A stretch of 64,000 nt of DNA from Marinobacter sp. EhC06 (GCF_001650915.1 NZ_LXYO01000001.1:372001-436000); one strand, 5' to 3'; shown: positions 1-9,520, numbered from the stretch's first letter. Made by a program: numbers and translations. The notes: a model not told the origin generated them from the sequence alone.

Positions 1-1
1 A

Positions 2-310
2 AAACCAAGAGCAGGTGGCACCGCGTTTGTGCTGGGCGCTATGGGCGAGATGATCCATACCATGCTGGATGTCACCATTGTGTACCCGGACGGCCGCGCG
101 GGCTTCTGGGATTACCTGTGTGGGCGGATTCGGAGGATTATTATTGAGGTGCGTACGCGCGAAATTCCCGCCGAGTTTTTGGGGATGGATTACGAAAACA
201 ACCGGGAGACCCGGGTCGCGTTTCAACGCTGGGTAAGTGAGATCTGGGCCGAGAAGGATGCGCGGATTGATGAGCTTAAAGCAGCCCCAGCTCCCGGGCC
301 CGGACAATAG
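2..310 (+). CDS. 1-acyl-glycerol-3-phosphate acyltransferase-like protein, C-terminal part (partial)
   Basis: The open frame enters from the left edge, so the start and the catalytic HX4D block lie outside the window. The visible ~102 residues contain LDVTIVYPDG and GFWDYLCGRI followed by a basic stretch. This is the C-terminal pattern I associate with the PlsC/YihG group of inner-membrane lysophospholipid acyltransferases, which acylate lysophosphatidic acid in phospholipid synthesis. The end is alanine/proline-rich and the stop codon is at 308-310. The last 35 bases overlap the 3' end of the converging regulator gene. Family assignment is from motif memory only; substrate cannot be judged from this fragment. 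Confidence 0.6.
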   Translation, partial: KPRAGGTAFVLGAMGEMIHTMLDVTIVYPDGRAGFWDYLCGRIRRIIIEVRTREIPAEFLGMDYENNRETRVAFQRWVSEIWAEKDARIDELKAAPAPGPGQ

Positions 311-2978
311 CCTGAGTGCGGGATTTCACTTCCAGCTTGGCATTGATCCGACGAGCGTGGGTTTTCACCGTGTGAAGGGAAATGTGCAGTTTGTCGGCAA
401 TTTCCTGGTTTGACAGCCCTTTGGCAATCAATTCAAGCACGCCCTGCTCCCGCTCGCTGATCGGTTCCGCCAGGGTGTCAGCACCGGCTGCACCGACCCG
501 CAACTCGAACAGCTCGCCCAATGCCTCCTTGAAAGCACTCTCCGGCAACTGGCCAAAGCCTTTTGCCATCAGTTCCTGCAGCTCACTGCGCAGCTCCCGG
601 AAGGGACTGATGAAGTGCTCTGCCCCCGCCTCGGTAACCACGGTGGACAGGATCTTCACGGCAACCACCGGCCCCTTTTCATCCAGAACGATCACCGCCT
701 CCAGCAGGCGCATGTGCAACTCCACGCCCCAGGGAATGGCTCCTTCGTAACGCTCCCGGATTCCCTGAAGGGTTTCCCTGGCTTTAATAAGGTCACCGCG
801 AGCCAGGTCGACCCGCACCTGAAGGCAATCCAGAAGCCCCGGCATCATCGGGAACAGCTCTGGCACGCAGCCAGCCTCCCTATACGGGGCCAGCTTACGA
901 ACTGCCTGATGGGCACTGTCGATCTGGTTCTGGGATAGCCAGCAATTGGCTTTCAGGGCCTCAAGCACGGGTACGAACAACGATTCGTCAACCTGCCAGG
1001 AATGCATGGTACGTTCCGCCCGGCCAATCCATACAAAGGCATCTTCAAGCCGGCCCTGGGCACGGCACATCAACACGCGGATTGTCATTGCCAATAGCAG
1101 ACCCAGATCGCGGGTCTGTTCGGCATGGCGCCCGCAGGTAACCAGCAACCGGTCGGCCTCGGCTTCCCGGCCCTGGTGCCAGAGCACCAGCACCAGATTC
1201 AACTGCAGCCGGGTTTCACCAATTCGGGCGGGGCGAGAGAGCTCCTGCATGGCAGTATCGAGGCCGGTGCGTAACAACTGCTCTGCGTGTTTCAGGGCGC
1301 CTTTGCCCAGTTCGATCCGGGCATGGGCGTAAACCGCCAGGGCTTCTGAACCGGAATCCCCTGCTTCCCTGGCAAGTCTCGAGGCTGCGCGATTCGCTTC
1401 CCGCGCTTCCTGGAACCGACCCGCTGCACACAGGGCACTGGAGCGTACCATCTGGGTCACCAACTGGCCCTGAGTACTGAGCTCGCCTTCGGCCAGGGCC
1501 CGATCCGCCATTTCCAGGGCCGGGCCAACACTGCCCTCACCCCGCAAGATGAAAGCTTTCAGAGCACAGATCCGTGCGGCCTGCTCTTTCTGGTCAGGCT
1601 CAGGCAGACCATCAATCAGGGCTCGGGCCTGGCGGAACTGGCCGCCGATCGCATGAACCCAGCTGTAGACGATTCTGAGACGCACGCTCCGTTCCAGCAG
1701 CTGTGCCGGCAGACTCTTGCGAAGGCGCAGGAGTGACGCGGTATCCTGCCCCAACAACAAAGCCTCTGACCCTTCAGAAGCAATGCGGATAACTTCCTCG
1801 GCATCGCCAGCCAATAGCGCGTATTTGAGTGCTTCCGGGAACTGGTCGCGAACGCCAAACCACCGACTCGCCTGCAGCATTCGCTCCGAATAACCAGCCA
1901 TTACCGGTGACTTCAGCCATTCCTGCAACAAAGGGTTAATACGGTACCAGCGCCCACGGCCCGGCATGGACTTCAGCGGGAGCCCCCGCTCAACCGCCTG
2001 AGAGGGAACGAAACCGGTTTCTGGGAGGAGAGGCTCAAGCGCCAGGAACAATTCATCGGAACAAAGCTCAAGTTCGGCAATGCCGCGCATGGAACGCATC
2101 TGGCCCGGTGTCAGGTTGCCTAGGACCGATTCCTTGAGAAAGCGTTCAACGCTTGGTGTTTCCTGAATCGGTTTCCTTTCAATATTCTGGTAGACCTCTC
2201 GGCGATATAGCGCTAACGGCGTCGCCCAGCCCTCAGTCATGTCATAGAGATTATCGACAGCAACACTGGTGAGTTCGCTGTTTGCCGTGGCCGATCTGAA
2301 AAACTCGAAGGTTTCCGAACGGGAGAACTCGAGCGTTTCTGGCCCTATGCGGATGAACCGATTTTCCAGCTCGAGACTGTGTGTTTCGAAAGGCAGTGCC
2401 TTGCGCGAAATCAGTACAATGGATGAGCCTGCCGGAAAATCAGTAACCAGTTGCTGAAGCAGATCCACAACAGCAGGGTTGCTGAGGTTCTGGAGGTTGT
2501 CCAGCACCAGTACCCGTGGCTGACCGGAAGTTTTGCGGGCCAGCGCAACTTGCATCATCGACAGGGTATCCGAGAAGGTCGCGCCACTCTGCAAGCCCTG
2601 TTCAGGGGTTTCTGGCAGGTCCAGGGCGATGGCAAGCAAGGTCAGAAAGCGGGAGGGCGCATTATCTTGGGAGTTAAGGGCAACCCACCGAACCTGATCA
2701 GCGGTCATGTCTGCGCTGCCCAAGGCATTGACCACGGCGTGGGATTTTCCGTAGCCACAGGGCCCTTCTACAAAAAGCACGCTCCTGGAGGTCAGTGCTT
2801 CAGAAATCCTGCCATTGAGCCTGGGCCGGGCCAGTGAATCCGACGGAACCGGGGGGATCTGAATTCGCTGCCTGAGCAGATCCCTGACCAGCTCACCTCG
2901 CTGAAGACCACTATTCGCCGACTGAAATTCATCGTTGGCTGCACAGCCATCATTGAATGGTTTCACGCACTGCCCCAT
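276..2978 (-). CDS. MalT-like ATP-dependent LuxR-family transcriptional regulator
   Basis: A 900-residue protein with the layout of MalT-type STAND regulators. Residues ~70-80 carry a Walker A loop (GPCGYGKS), with a Walker B-like VLVLDN at about residue 155. A long helical, TPR-like middle follows. The C-terminus (~838-900) is a LuxR helix-turn-helix with SEREQGVLELIAKGLSNQEI and HTVKTHARRI. GGAG sits 4 nt before the ATG, supporting this start. Such proteins bind an inducer and ATP, oligomerise and activate transcription. The next genes on the same strand upstream of it are the DUF1329/DUF1302 pair, separated by a terminator, so they are plausible targets. The inducer is unknown. Its 3' end overlaps the converging acyltransferase gene by 35 nt. 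Confidence 0.85.
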   Translation of the reverse strand: MGQCVKPFNDGCAANDEFQSANSGLQRGELVRDLLRQRIQIPPVPSDSLARPRLNGRISEALTSRSVLFVEGPCGYGKSHAVVNALGSADMTADQVRWVALNSQDNAPSRFLTLLAIALDLPETPEQGLQSGATFSDTLSMMQVALARKTSGQPRVLVLDNLQNLSNPAVVDLLQQLVTDFPAGSSIVLISRKALPFETHSLELENRFIRIGPETLEFSRSETFEFFRSATANSELTSVAVDNLYDMTEGWATPLALYRREVYQNIERKPIQETPSVERFLKESVLGNLTPGQMRSMRGIAELELCSDELFLALEPLLPETGFVPSQAVERGLPLKSMPGRGRWYRINPLLQEWLKSPVMAGYSERMLQASRWFGVRDQFPEALKYALLAGDAEEVIRIASEGSEALLLGQDTASLLRLRKSLPAQLLERSVRLRIVYSWVHAIGGQFRQARALIDGLPEPDQKEQAARICALKAFILRGEGSVGPALEMADRALAEGELSTQGQLVTQMVRSSALCAAGRFQEAREANRAASRLAREAGDSGSEALAVYAHARIELGKGALKHAEQLLRTGLDTAMQELSRPARIGETRLQLNLVLVLWHQGREAEADRLLVTCGRHAEQTRDLGLLLAMTIRVLMCRAQGRLEDAFVWIGRAERTMHSWQVDESLFVPVLEALKANCWLSQNQIDSAHQAVRKLAPYREAGCVPELFPMMPGLLDCLQVRVDLARGDLIKARETLQGIRERYEGAIPWGVELHMRLLEAVIVLDEKGPVVAVKILSTVVTEAGAEHFISPFRELRSELQELMAKGFGQLPESAFKEALGELFELRVGAAGADTLAEPISEREQGVLELIAKGLSNQEIADKLHISLHTVKTHARRINAKLEVKSRTQAIVRARELGLL

Positions 2979-3138
2979 TTAACTCCGGCCTGTACTGCCT
3001 TGAAACGCCGGAAAAGTGGATCTCGCTAACTCTTTTTATCGACGACCAACATCGGGTACGCCTTTAGTATGATAGGAAGGTTAAACCAATTGAGGGGTGG
3101 GCTGCAAAATTTTGACGTGAAAGGGTTTTCTCAGGTGT

Positions 3139-3172
3139 AAAAAAAACGGCGGGCCCAGGGGCCCGCCGTTTT
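3139..3172 (-). terminator. Rho-independent terminator of the DUF1302-DUF1329 operon
   Basis: A 13-bp GC-rich stem (AAACGGCGGGCC and its complement) around a 4-nt loop is followed on the minus strand by eight T residues. It lies 20 nt after the DUF1329 stop and separates that operon from the regulator gene. Confidence 0.9.
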
Positions 3173-3191
3173 AGAGTCTTCTGAAGAACGC

Positions 3192-4553
3192 TTACCGGGT
3201 ACCTGCGCGGCGCAGTGCGGCCGGCGTGTAATCCCTGGAGCGACGCTCAACGCCGAACTCGTACGGGTTCTCTTCTTCGTTGGTCAGACCAAGCGCGAGG
3301 TAGCGGCCAGAGAGCAGATCGTACAGAGTCTCAATGGCGTACCAGGGCACGTTCTGATCATAGAACTGCATGTTGTGGGCTTCGGCAACGCGCCAGAGCT
3401 CGCCACGACCGTCATAGTGATCAATGACGGATGCCTGCCAGGAGTCTTCATCAATGTAGAAGTCACGCTGTGCGTAGATGTGACGGGCGCCTTCTTTCAG
3501 GGTTGCCCGCACGTGCCATACACGGTGCAGCTCGTAGCGGGTGTAGTCCTGATTGATGTGACCAGCCTTGATGATCTGGTCATAGCTCAGGCTGCGATCG
3601 GTCAGCTTGTAGGAGTTGTACGGAATGTACATTTCCTTTTTGCCGACCAGCTCCCAGTTGTAGCGGTCAGGAGCACCGTTGAACATGTCGAAGTTGTCCG
3701 AGGTACGCATGCCATCAGACGCGGTACCTGGTCCGTCGTAAGCAACCTGCGGTGCGCGACGAACACGACGCTGACCGGCGTTGTATACCCACGCACGACG
3801 TGGCTCAGCAACCTGGTCGATGGTCTCGTGTACCAGCAGGACGTTACCTGCCAGACGTGCTGGCGCGGTGATGGCCTGCTTGAAGTAGAACAGTACGTTC
3901 GGATCCATTCCCGGCTCGTAGTCTGCCAGGTAAGTACGCCAGGTCAGCTCGTCCTGGAACTTCACTACCGAGAAGTCACCGCCCTCGGTCGGGGTTACCT
4001 GGCCAACGTTACGCTGCACCGAACCGCCGCGGTAGCGGGTAATATGGTTCCAGATCGCTTCCAGACCGTTCTGGGGAATCGGGAACGGAGTGGCGGACTG
4101 ATAGTTGCCGAGACCGTTACCATCCTTGATCAGCTCAACCGTGGTTGCGTTCTCGACGGTCTGCTCCATCACCTCTTCAGGGTAAGCGGCAGTACGATGG
4201 GTTTCGTACACCGGCATGAAGTAGTCGTCGTATCGCTCAATCATGGCAACCTGACCCGGGGACAGGTTGTCTTTGTATTGCTCGACGTTGCTCTGATCAA
4301 TGGTGAACTTAGGCTGCTCATCCGCGAACGGATTTACATAGATACCATCACCCTTGTAGCCGGGAGGCGGCGTTGTCAGACCACCGGTCCAGGCAGGAAT
4401 GGCGCCACCGTTACCGGCTTTTTCTGCACCCATCGGTGTCAGCGAGTTTCCCAGCTTGGCCGCTTCTTCAGCAGAAACCGCACCCCAGGCCTGGCTGGCA
4501 AACATGCTTGCTGCCAGAACGCCTGTGGCCAGTAGTTTCTTGTTCAGTTTCAT
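3192..4553 (-). CDS. DUF1329 family exported protein
   Basis: 453 residues with a signal peptide (basic MKLNKK, hydrophobic core, cleavage near SQAWGA). The body has features typical of DUF1329: NGGAIPAWTGGL near the N-terminus, GLEAIWNHITRYRGG in the middle and IDEDSWQASVIDHYDGRG near the C-terminus. The family has a LolA/LolB-like lipid-binding fold and is usually encoded beside a DUF1302 barrel, as here (34 nt downstream of it). The pair is thought to act in envelope lipid or hydrophobic-substrate handling; no biochemical activity is shown by the sequence. It is the last gene before a strong terminator. Confidence 0.88.
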   Translation of the reverse strand: MKLNKKLLATGVLAASMFASQAWGAVSAEEAAKLGNSLTPMGAEKAGNGGAIPAWTGGLTTPPPGYKGDGIYVNPFADEQPKFTIDQSNVEQYKDNLSPGQVAMIERYDDYFMPVYETHRTAAYPEEVMEQTVENATTVELIKDGNGLGNYQSATPFPIPQNGLEAIWNHITRYRGGSVQRNVGQVTPTEGGDFSVVKFQDELTWRTYLADYEPGMDPNVLFYFKQAITAPARLAGNVLLVHETIDQVAEPRRAWVYNAGQRRVRRAPQVAYDGPGTASDGMRTSDNFDMFNGAPDRYNWELVGKKEMYIPYNSYKLTDRSLSYDQIIKAGHINQDYTRYELHRVWHVRATLKEGARHIYAQRDFYIDEDSWQASVIDHYDGRGELWRVAEAHNMQFYDQNVPWYAIETLYDLLSGRYLALGLTNEEENPYEFGVERRSRDYTPAALRRAGTR

Positions 4554-4587
4554 TTAAATTCCCTCGTTCAACGAATTCTTTCCGGGT

Positions 4588-6453
4588 TCAGAATGAGTAT
4601 GAAACGCTAGCACTCACGAAATCGCGGTCAGTCAACTCGTTATACGGCTTGCCGCCGAAAAAGTTTGTGTAACCGATCTCACCGGTAATCTTGTTCTGGT
4701 AAACCGCTTCCAGCGACAGACCAATGGCCTTGCTGCCTTCATTGAAAGCACCACCCGGCTGCGGGCTGTAACCCTGCACGTCGTGGCTCCACGCCAGTTG
4801 CGGTGAGAGGTTCACGCCGGCGAGCGCGTTCGGATAACTCCATACCAGCCGGGTACGGTAACCCCAGGAGAAGTCAGTTGTGAAGCCTTCATTGTTACAG
4901 TAGTTGGTGTTGATGTTCAAAGCCGCTCCGGTTGAGCCACTGCCATCACAGGCGCCACCTGGCAACTGGCCGATACCAAAGGTGCCGGACCTGCCGTAAC
5001 GGGCTGTATCATAATCCGGAAGATCATGAACGTAAGTTGCACCAAACTCGGTAATCAGAGAGAGACGGCTTGCGCCCATCACCTGATCGAAGAACTTAAT
5101 CAGTGTGAACTGGGCCTGAGATACGCCGTACTCATCCCAACCTCTTACGGCTTCACCGTTGAGCGACGCACCACCAGCTTCCGCTTCGCGGATAACCTGC
5201 AGCTGACTTGCCGGAAGTCCGGTCTCGGGGTTCAGGACCTCGTTACCACCATAGAGGAGTTCGAAAGCATTCCATTGCAGGGGCATCTTGTCACGGTAAG
5301 AGTATTCTGCACCCAGCGACCAGCCACCCGGAGTGGTGGTGTTGATGCTCACACCGTACAGGTTGATATTTTCCGGGTACTCAATGAAGTACAGAGGCAG
5401 GTTCTGGCCATTGGCGGGATCCCGCACAATACCACTTACATATGGCAGGCGACTGTTGTACTTGATGTAGTAGAAGCCAAGTTCTGAATCGTTCAGCTGC
5501 GGCACGTACCAGCGCAAAGCAACACCGAACTGGTCTTTGGAATCCGCCTCACGATCGCCTACACGATCCGATACCAGGCCCTGGGCGAGCGCCTGGGAAT
5601 CCGGCAACTGTCCAGCGAGAAGGACCGGGCCACAGCCATCAGGGGCGAAATCGTTGGTCGAGAAGAAAGTGCCACAATCGTCTGGACGGATAGGCTCCCA
5701 ATCAGCCTGAACAAAGGTCTCTACCGTCACGTTCTCGGTAACACCTGCAGACATGTAGAACATTTCAACCGGCAGCAGAGCGTCTTTCAGCTCGGAGCCC
5801 GGTGCGCGGAACGCGGGGACGTCTACGGGGTTGATGACGTTAATGCCACCCTGAATAAAGGTACTTTCACCCCAGCTTACTACCTGCTTGCCGTAGCGAA
5901 GGCTCACAGGGACGTTACCAAAATACCAATCAGAGAAGATGTAGGCGTCAAGAATCTCACCACCGGACGCATTGTCCTTGGCCTCGGGGTTCAGCTCGCG
6001 CTGTTGGCCAACGTAATCTACGGCCCTGCTCTCGTCTTTGAGTTCGAAGTCGTACCAGTAACGACCACGCAGAAGACCGCCGACCCGGGTCAGATAGGGG
6101 TTATCGACGTAATAATTGAGGTAAAGTTCACTGTTACCTTTGACGATCTTGGAGTAGGTGTCTCCGCTCTCGAAGTTGAGGTTACCGTCGTCGTAGTTGT
6201 TCGTGGAGGCGCCAATATTTTCCAGCGCTCCGCCCGGCGTGTACTCAGGACCGAGGTTACCCTGGGCGATCAGTCGCTTGTCCCGATCTTCAACTCGCCA
6301 ACCTGCGCCCGCAGACAGCGTGGTATTGAACTGGGCTTCCACATCTCCCACATAGAACGAATAGGCGGTTGCCTGACCGGACATGCCGGCTGCAACTGCC
6401 ACGGCCAGCGGTAATTTGGTCCAACGCTGCCATTGATGTGTTTTTCTTGTCAT
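4588..6453 (-). CDS. DUF1302 family outer-membrane protein
   Basis: The chosen ATG at 6453 follows GGAG by 10 nt and begins a signal peptide (MTRKTHQWQRW, hydrophobic stretch, then SGQATA|YSF), giving 621 residues. A GTG 54 nt upstream (6507) is possible but has no clear ribosome site. After the signal the protein has repeated short amphipathic segments rich in Tyr, Asp and Gly and ends in an aromatic residue (SYSF), as outer-membrane beta-barrels do. DUF1302 proteins are found in hydrocarbon and steroid degraders and beside lipases; a role in hydrophobic-substrate uptake or export is inference. It is co-transcribed with the DUF1329 gene. Confidence 0.87.
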   Translation of the reverse strand: MTRKTHQWQRWTKLPLAVAVAAGMSGQATAYSFYVGDVEAQFNTTLSAGAGWRVEDRDKRLIAQGNLGPEYTPGGALENIGASTNNYDDGNLNFESGDTYSKIVKGNSELYLNYYVDNPYLTRVGGLLRGRYWYDFELKDESRAVDYVGQQRELNPEAKDNASGGEILDAYIFSDWYFGNVPVSLRYGKQVVSWGESTFIQGGINVINPVDVPAFRAPGSELKDALLPVEMFYMSAGVTENVTVETFVQADWEPIRPDDCGTFFSTNDFAPDGCGPVLLAGQLPDSQALAQGLVSDRVGDREADSKDQFGVALRWYVPQLNDSELGFYYIKYNSRLPYVSGIVRDPANGQNLPLYFIEYPENINLYGVSINTTTPGGWSLGAEYSYRDKMPLQWNAFELLYGGNEVLNPETGLPASQLQVIREAEAGGASLNGEAVRGWDEYGVSQAQFTLIKFFDQVMGASRLSLITEFGATYVHDLPDYDTARYGRSGTFGIGQLPGGACDGSGSTGAALNINTNYCNNEGFTTDFSWGYRTRLVWSYPNALAGVNLSPQLAWSHDVQGYSPQPGGAFNEGSKAIGLSLEAVYQNKITGEIGYTNFFGGKPYNELTDRDFVSASVSYSF

Positions 6454-6722
6454 TGGAAGGCTACTCCATTGTTGTTCTGAGTCGCTGCTCTGATTATTGG
6501 TGTTCACGATGTATTGGAGGCTTCATGCACAGTGCTCGTGATGTTGGCACTATAGCTAACGCCTTCGGGCGCTTTGATCAGTCAAAAGTATGATTTTGCT
6601 CTCACACCTCTATTACCGCCGCTTGCTGCCGGGTTTCTTCGCACAGAATCACTATAGACAACAAATTTGGATGCAACCACTTTGGTTTTGGTGGTTTTTT
6701 TCGGCGGCTGTTAGTTGCGAGG

Positions 6723-6838
6723 AGCGCCAAGGAGGCGATGATTCCTCCGAGAACCGCTACAAGCACATCCATGTGCGCTTGGCGTCGGCCATCCATGGCC
6801 GCCGACATTCTCGGAGGAACCTTCGCCACCTCGGCGCT
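6723..6838 (-). repeat. GGA double-hairpin element, copy 1 (type A; GGA strand is minus)
   Basis: Two 31-nt arms match with four mismatches, two of which are G-U on the minus strand. The minus-strand core folds into two hairpins, GGCCA-UGGA-UGGCC and GCACA-UGGA-UGUGC, each with an ANGGA loop. Lies back to back with copy 2 in the 6454-7028 gap. The GGA strand reads toward the DUF1302 gene start. Confidence 0.88.
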
Positions 6839-6910
6839 GGGCTTTGGAGTTCGCTATTAACCCATGCCGGGAAAAAAGATTGTATGGCACGACTACCCGG
6901 AGGTTTGCCT

Positions 6911-7016
6911 GGCGGGGGCGGGAGCCCTTCACGAAACTGTCGGCAGCAGGGATGCTGCCGTCAAGCTTACAGGGACGTATTTACAGCGTGTTTCGGGAAG
7001 GGCTCCCGCCCCTGCC
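6911..7016 (+). repeat. GGA double-hairpin element, copy 2 (type B; GGA strand is plus)
   Basis: 27-nt arms with two mismatches (one G-U on plus, one A-G). The plus-strand core has GGCAGCA-GGGA-TGCTGCC and a second hairpin around UACAGGGACGUA. It starts 12 nt after the thiolase stop, so on the minus strand the long stem could also end thiolase transcription, although no T-run follows. Confidence 0.87.
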
Positions 7017-7028
7017 AAACTCCCGAGC

Positions 7029-8213
7029 TTAGAGCATCTCGATAGCCATGGCAGTAGCTTCGCCGCCACCGATGCAGAGAGCTGCGATGCCTTTCTTTTT
7101 GCCGTAACGCTGGAGGGCGTACATGAGGGTTACCAGCAGGCGGGAGCCGGTGGAACCGACTGGGTGACCCTGGGCGCAGGCGCCGCCATGGATGTTGACC
7201 TTCTCGGGGTCGAGACCGAGTTCGCGGATGGGCATCATGGCGACCATGGCGAAGGCTTCGTTGATCTCGAAGAGGTCTACGTCGTCTTTGCTCCAGCCTG
7301 TTTTGCCGAACAGGGTTTCGATGGCGCCAACCGGGGCGCAGGTGAACTCGGAAGGATGCTGGGACTGGGTGCTGTGGCCAACAATCCGGGCCAGCGGCTT
7401 GAGGCCGCGCTTTTCGGCTTCGGACTCGCGCATCAGGAGCAGCGCAGACGCGCCGTCTGAGATTGATGAGGCGTTGGCAGCTGTGACGGTGCCGTCTTTG
7501 GCAAAGGCCGGGCGCAGGCTCGGGATCTTGTCGATGTTGGCGTTGTGAGGCTGCTCGTCGTCTTCAACAACCACTTCGCCTTTACGGCTTTTCACGGTTA
7601 CCGGGATGATTTCGTCTTTCAGCAGGCCTTCCTCGATGGCTTTCTTGGCCCGCGTGAGGGAAGTGATGGCGTACTCGTCCATTTCTTCCCGGGTGTAGCC
7701 TTTCTTGTCGGCCATTTCCTGGGCGAAGGCGCCCATCAGGCGACCGGTTTCGGCGTCTTCCAGACCATCCAGGAACATGTGATCCTGGGGCGCCTGGCCC
7801 GGGCCCATGCGGTAGCCGCTGCGGACGCCCTGCAGGATATAGGGGGCATTGGACATGCTCTCCATACCGCCAGCAACCATGATGTCGTTGCTGCCGGCTT
7901 TGATCAGGTCGTGGGCGAACATGGCGGCTTTCATGCCGGAGCCGCAGAGTTTGTTGATCGTGGTGGCGCCGGTGTGATCCGGAAGACCGGCCTTACGCAT
8001 GGCCTGGCGTGCCGGGCCCTGCTTGAGGCCGGCGGGCAGAACGTTGCCCATGATGACTTCTTGCACATCCGCAGGCTGCAGGCCGGCGCGTTTCACGGCT
8101 TCAGCAATGGTAAGGGCGCCCAGGTCGGTGGCGCTGACGCTGGCCAGGCTACCCTGAAATCCGCCCATGGGGGTGCGTACACCGCTTACGATGACGACGT
8201 TGTCTGTGCTCAT
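7029..8213 (-). CDS. Acetyl-CoA C-acetyltransferase (thiolase)
   Basis: 394 residues, the normal length for a homotetrameric biosynthetic or degradative thiolase that joins or splits acetoacetyl-CoA. Catalytic landmarks are visible: the nucleophilic Cys in NKLCGSGMKA (about residue 88), GGMESMSNAPY, NEAFA, the active His in GGACAQGHPVGS and the second Cys in CIGGGEA near the end. Closest in pattern to AtoB/PhaA-type enzymes rather than FadA; which pathway it serves (PHB, ketone body or fatty-acid breakdown) cannot be told from the neighbours. zapE lies 33 nt upstream on the same strand. Long hairpin element copy 2 follows immediately downstream. Confidence 0.92.
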   Translation of the reverse strand: MSTDNVVIVSGVRTPMGGFQGSLASVSATDLGALTIAEAVKRAGLQPADVQEVIMGNVLPAGLKQGPARQAMRKAGLPDHTGATTINKLCGSGMKAAMFAHDLIKAGSNDIMVAGGMESMSNAPYILQGVRSGYRMGPGQAPQDHMFLDGLEDAETGRLMGAFAQEMADKKGYTREEMDEYAITSLTRAKKAIEEGLLKDEIIPVTVKSRKGEVVVEDDEQPHNANIDKIPSLRPAFAKDGTVTAANASSISDGASALLLMRESEAEKRGLKPLARIVGHSTQSQHPSEFTCAPVGAIETLFGKTGWSKDDVDLFEINEAFAMVAMMPIRELGLDPEKVNIHGGACAQGHPVGSTGSRLLVTLMYALQRYGKKKGIAALCIGGGEATAMAIEML

Positions 8214-8246
8214 TTCTGAATCTCTCTGTTGGTTGTCTGGTAGTTT

Positions 8247-9380
8247 TTATGGTTTATGCGGCGCTTCAAGGTATTCCCGGGACTGCATTTCGAGCAGGCG
8301 GGATTCGGTGCGCTCGAACTCGAAGCCGAGGCGCCCCCCGGTGTAGAGCTCGGTGATAGGTGCCGCGGCCGAGATAATGACTTTGACGTTGCGGTCGTAG
8401 AATTCGTCAATCATGTTAATGAATCGGCGAGCCTGGTCGTCTTTCTCTTTGCCCAGAACAGGCACATTGCTGACGATAATGGCGTGAAACTGCCGGGCCA
8501 TTTCGATGTAATCGTTCTGGCTCCGGGGGCCGTCGCAGACGTCTTTGAAATCAAACCAGACCACGTCGTCTGCGTGGGCCTGAGCAGGAATTTTGCGGCC
8601 GTTGATTTCCATGGTTTTGCTGTGTTTACCGGCCTCAACTGCGAGGGCATCGAAGCTTTTGCGAAGGCTGACATCCGCCTCTTCATCCAGTGGCGAGTGA
8701 AAGAGCTCCGCCTGCTCCAGGGTTCTCAACCGGTAGTCTACCCCGCCATCCACATTGACCACGTCGGTGTGCTTTTTGACCAGTTCGATAGCCGGGAGGA
8801 AACGGGCGCGCTGGAGGCCATCCTTGTAAAGACCATCCGGGACGATGTTGGAGGTACACACCAGGGTGACGCCGCGGCTGAACAAACCGTCCATGAGGGT
8901 GGCGAGGATCATGGCGTCGCCAATGTCGGACACGAAGAACTCGTCGAAACAGATAACCCGGGTTTCGTCGGCAAATTTCTTCGATACCAGCTCCAGGGGA
9001 TTTTTCTCGCCCTTGAGCGATTTGAGCTCGCTGTGTACCCGCTGCATGAAGCGGTGGAAGTGAACCCGCATCTTGCGATCAAAGGGCAGCGACTCGTAGA
9101 AGGTGTCCATAAGGTAGGTTTTCCCCCGGCCGACCCCGCCCCAGAAATACAGGCCCTTGACCGGCTCTTCCTTGCCTTTCTTGAGCTTGCGGAAAAGTTT
9201 GGCCTTGGGCTTGCTACGATCCCTTTCGGCGTCCACCAGTTTGTCGTACAGTGACTGAAGGCGCTTGACCGCATCTTCCTGGGCCGAGTCCTTCTGGAAA
9301 TCCGGGCGTTCAAGATCCTTCTGGTAACGTTGCCAAGGGGTCATGGTCGCACTGGTTTCGGAGGACATCGCAGCTGTCAT
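8247..9380 (-). CDS. zapE: Cell division protein ZapE (AFG1-like ATPase)
   Basis: AFG1-family P-loop ATPase that in Escherichia coli associates with the Z-ring and supports division under stress. Walker A is GGVGRGKT, followed by the family hallmarks LHFHRFM-like VHFHRFMQRVH, ICFDEFFVSDI (Walker B), TSNIVPD and GLQRARFLPAI, with LGFEFERTESRLLEMQS at the end. The ATG at 9380 (377 residues) follows GGGA by 8 nt and is preferred over a GTG at 9494; ATGs at 9368 and 9344 are also possible. It is divergent from yhcB, another division-associated gene, as in many relatives. Confidence 0.93.
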   Translation of the reverse strand: MTAAMSSETSATMTPWQRYQKDLERPDFQKDSAQEDAVKRLQSLYDKLVDAERDRSKPKAKLFRKLKKGKEEPVKGLYFWGGVGRGKTYLMDTFYESLPFDRKMRVHFHRFMQRVHSELKSLKGEKNPLELVSKKFADETRVICFDEFFVSDIGDAMILATLMDGLFSRGVTLVCTSNIVPDGLYKDGLQRARFLPAIELVKKHTDVVNVDGGVDYRLRTLEQAELFHSPLDEEADVSLRKSFDALAVEAGKHSKTMEINGRKIPAQAHADDVVWFDFKDVCDGPRSQNDYIEMARQFHAIIVSNVPVLGKEKDDQARRFINMIDEFYDRNVKVIISAAAPITELYTGGRLGFEFERTESRLLEMQSREYLEAPHKP

Positions 9381-9520
9381 CAAGGTATTCCCGGAAGTTG
9401 ATCGTAAATTTGGGCGCCGTATTGTCTCGCATTTGGCGATTTTTCGCCACGTTGGCCGCCTGTGCAGCAATACGACGATTGGCGCAGGCCACAATCATGG
9501 GATGATGGAGCCTGGGGCGT

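Noticed and set aside
3375..4535. Long open frame on plus opposite the DUF1329 gene (similar ones opposite murA, leuS and gatA/gatB)
   Set aside because: Antisense to well-supported genes, with no family motifs or ribosome sites; typical of GC-rich codon usage.
6675..6701. AACCAC/GTGGTT hairpin followed by a T-run on plus, in the gap upstream of the DUF1302 gene
   Set aside because: Weak 6-bp stem with a 10-nt loop and no plus-strand gene upstream to terminate.
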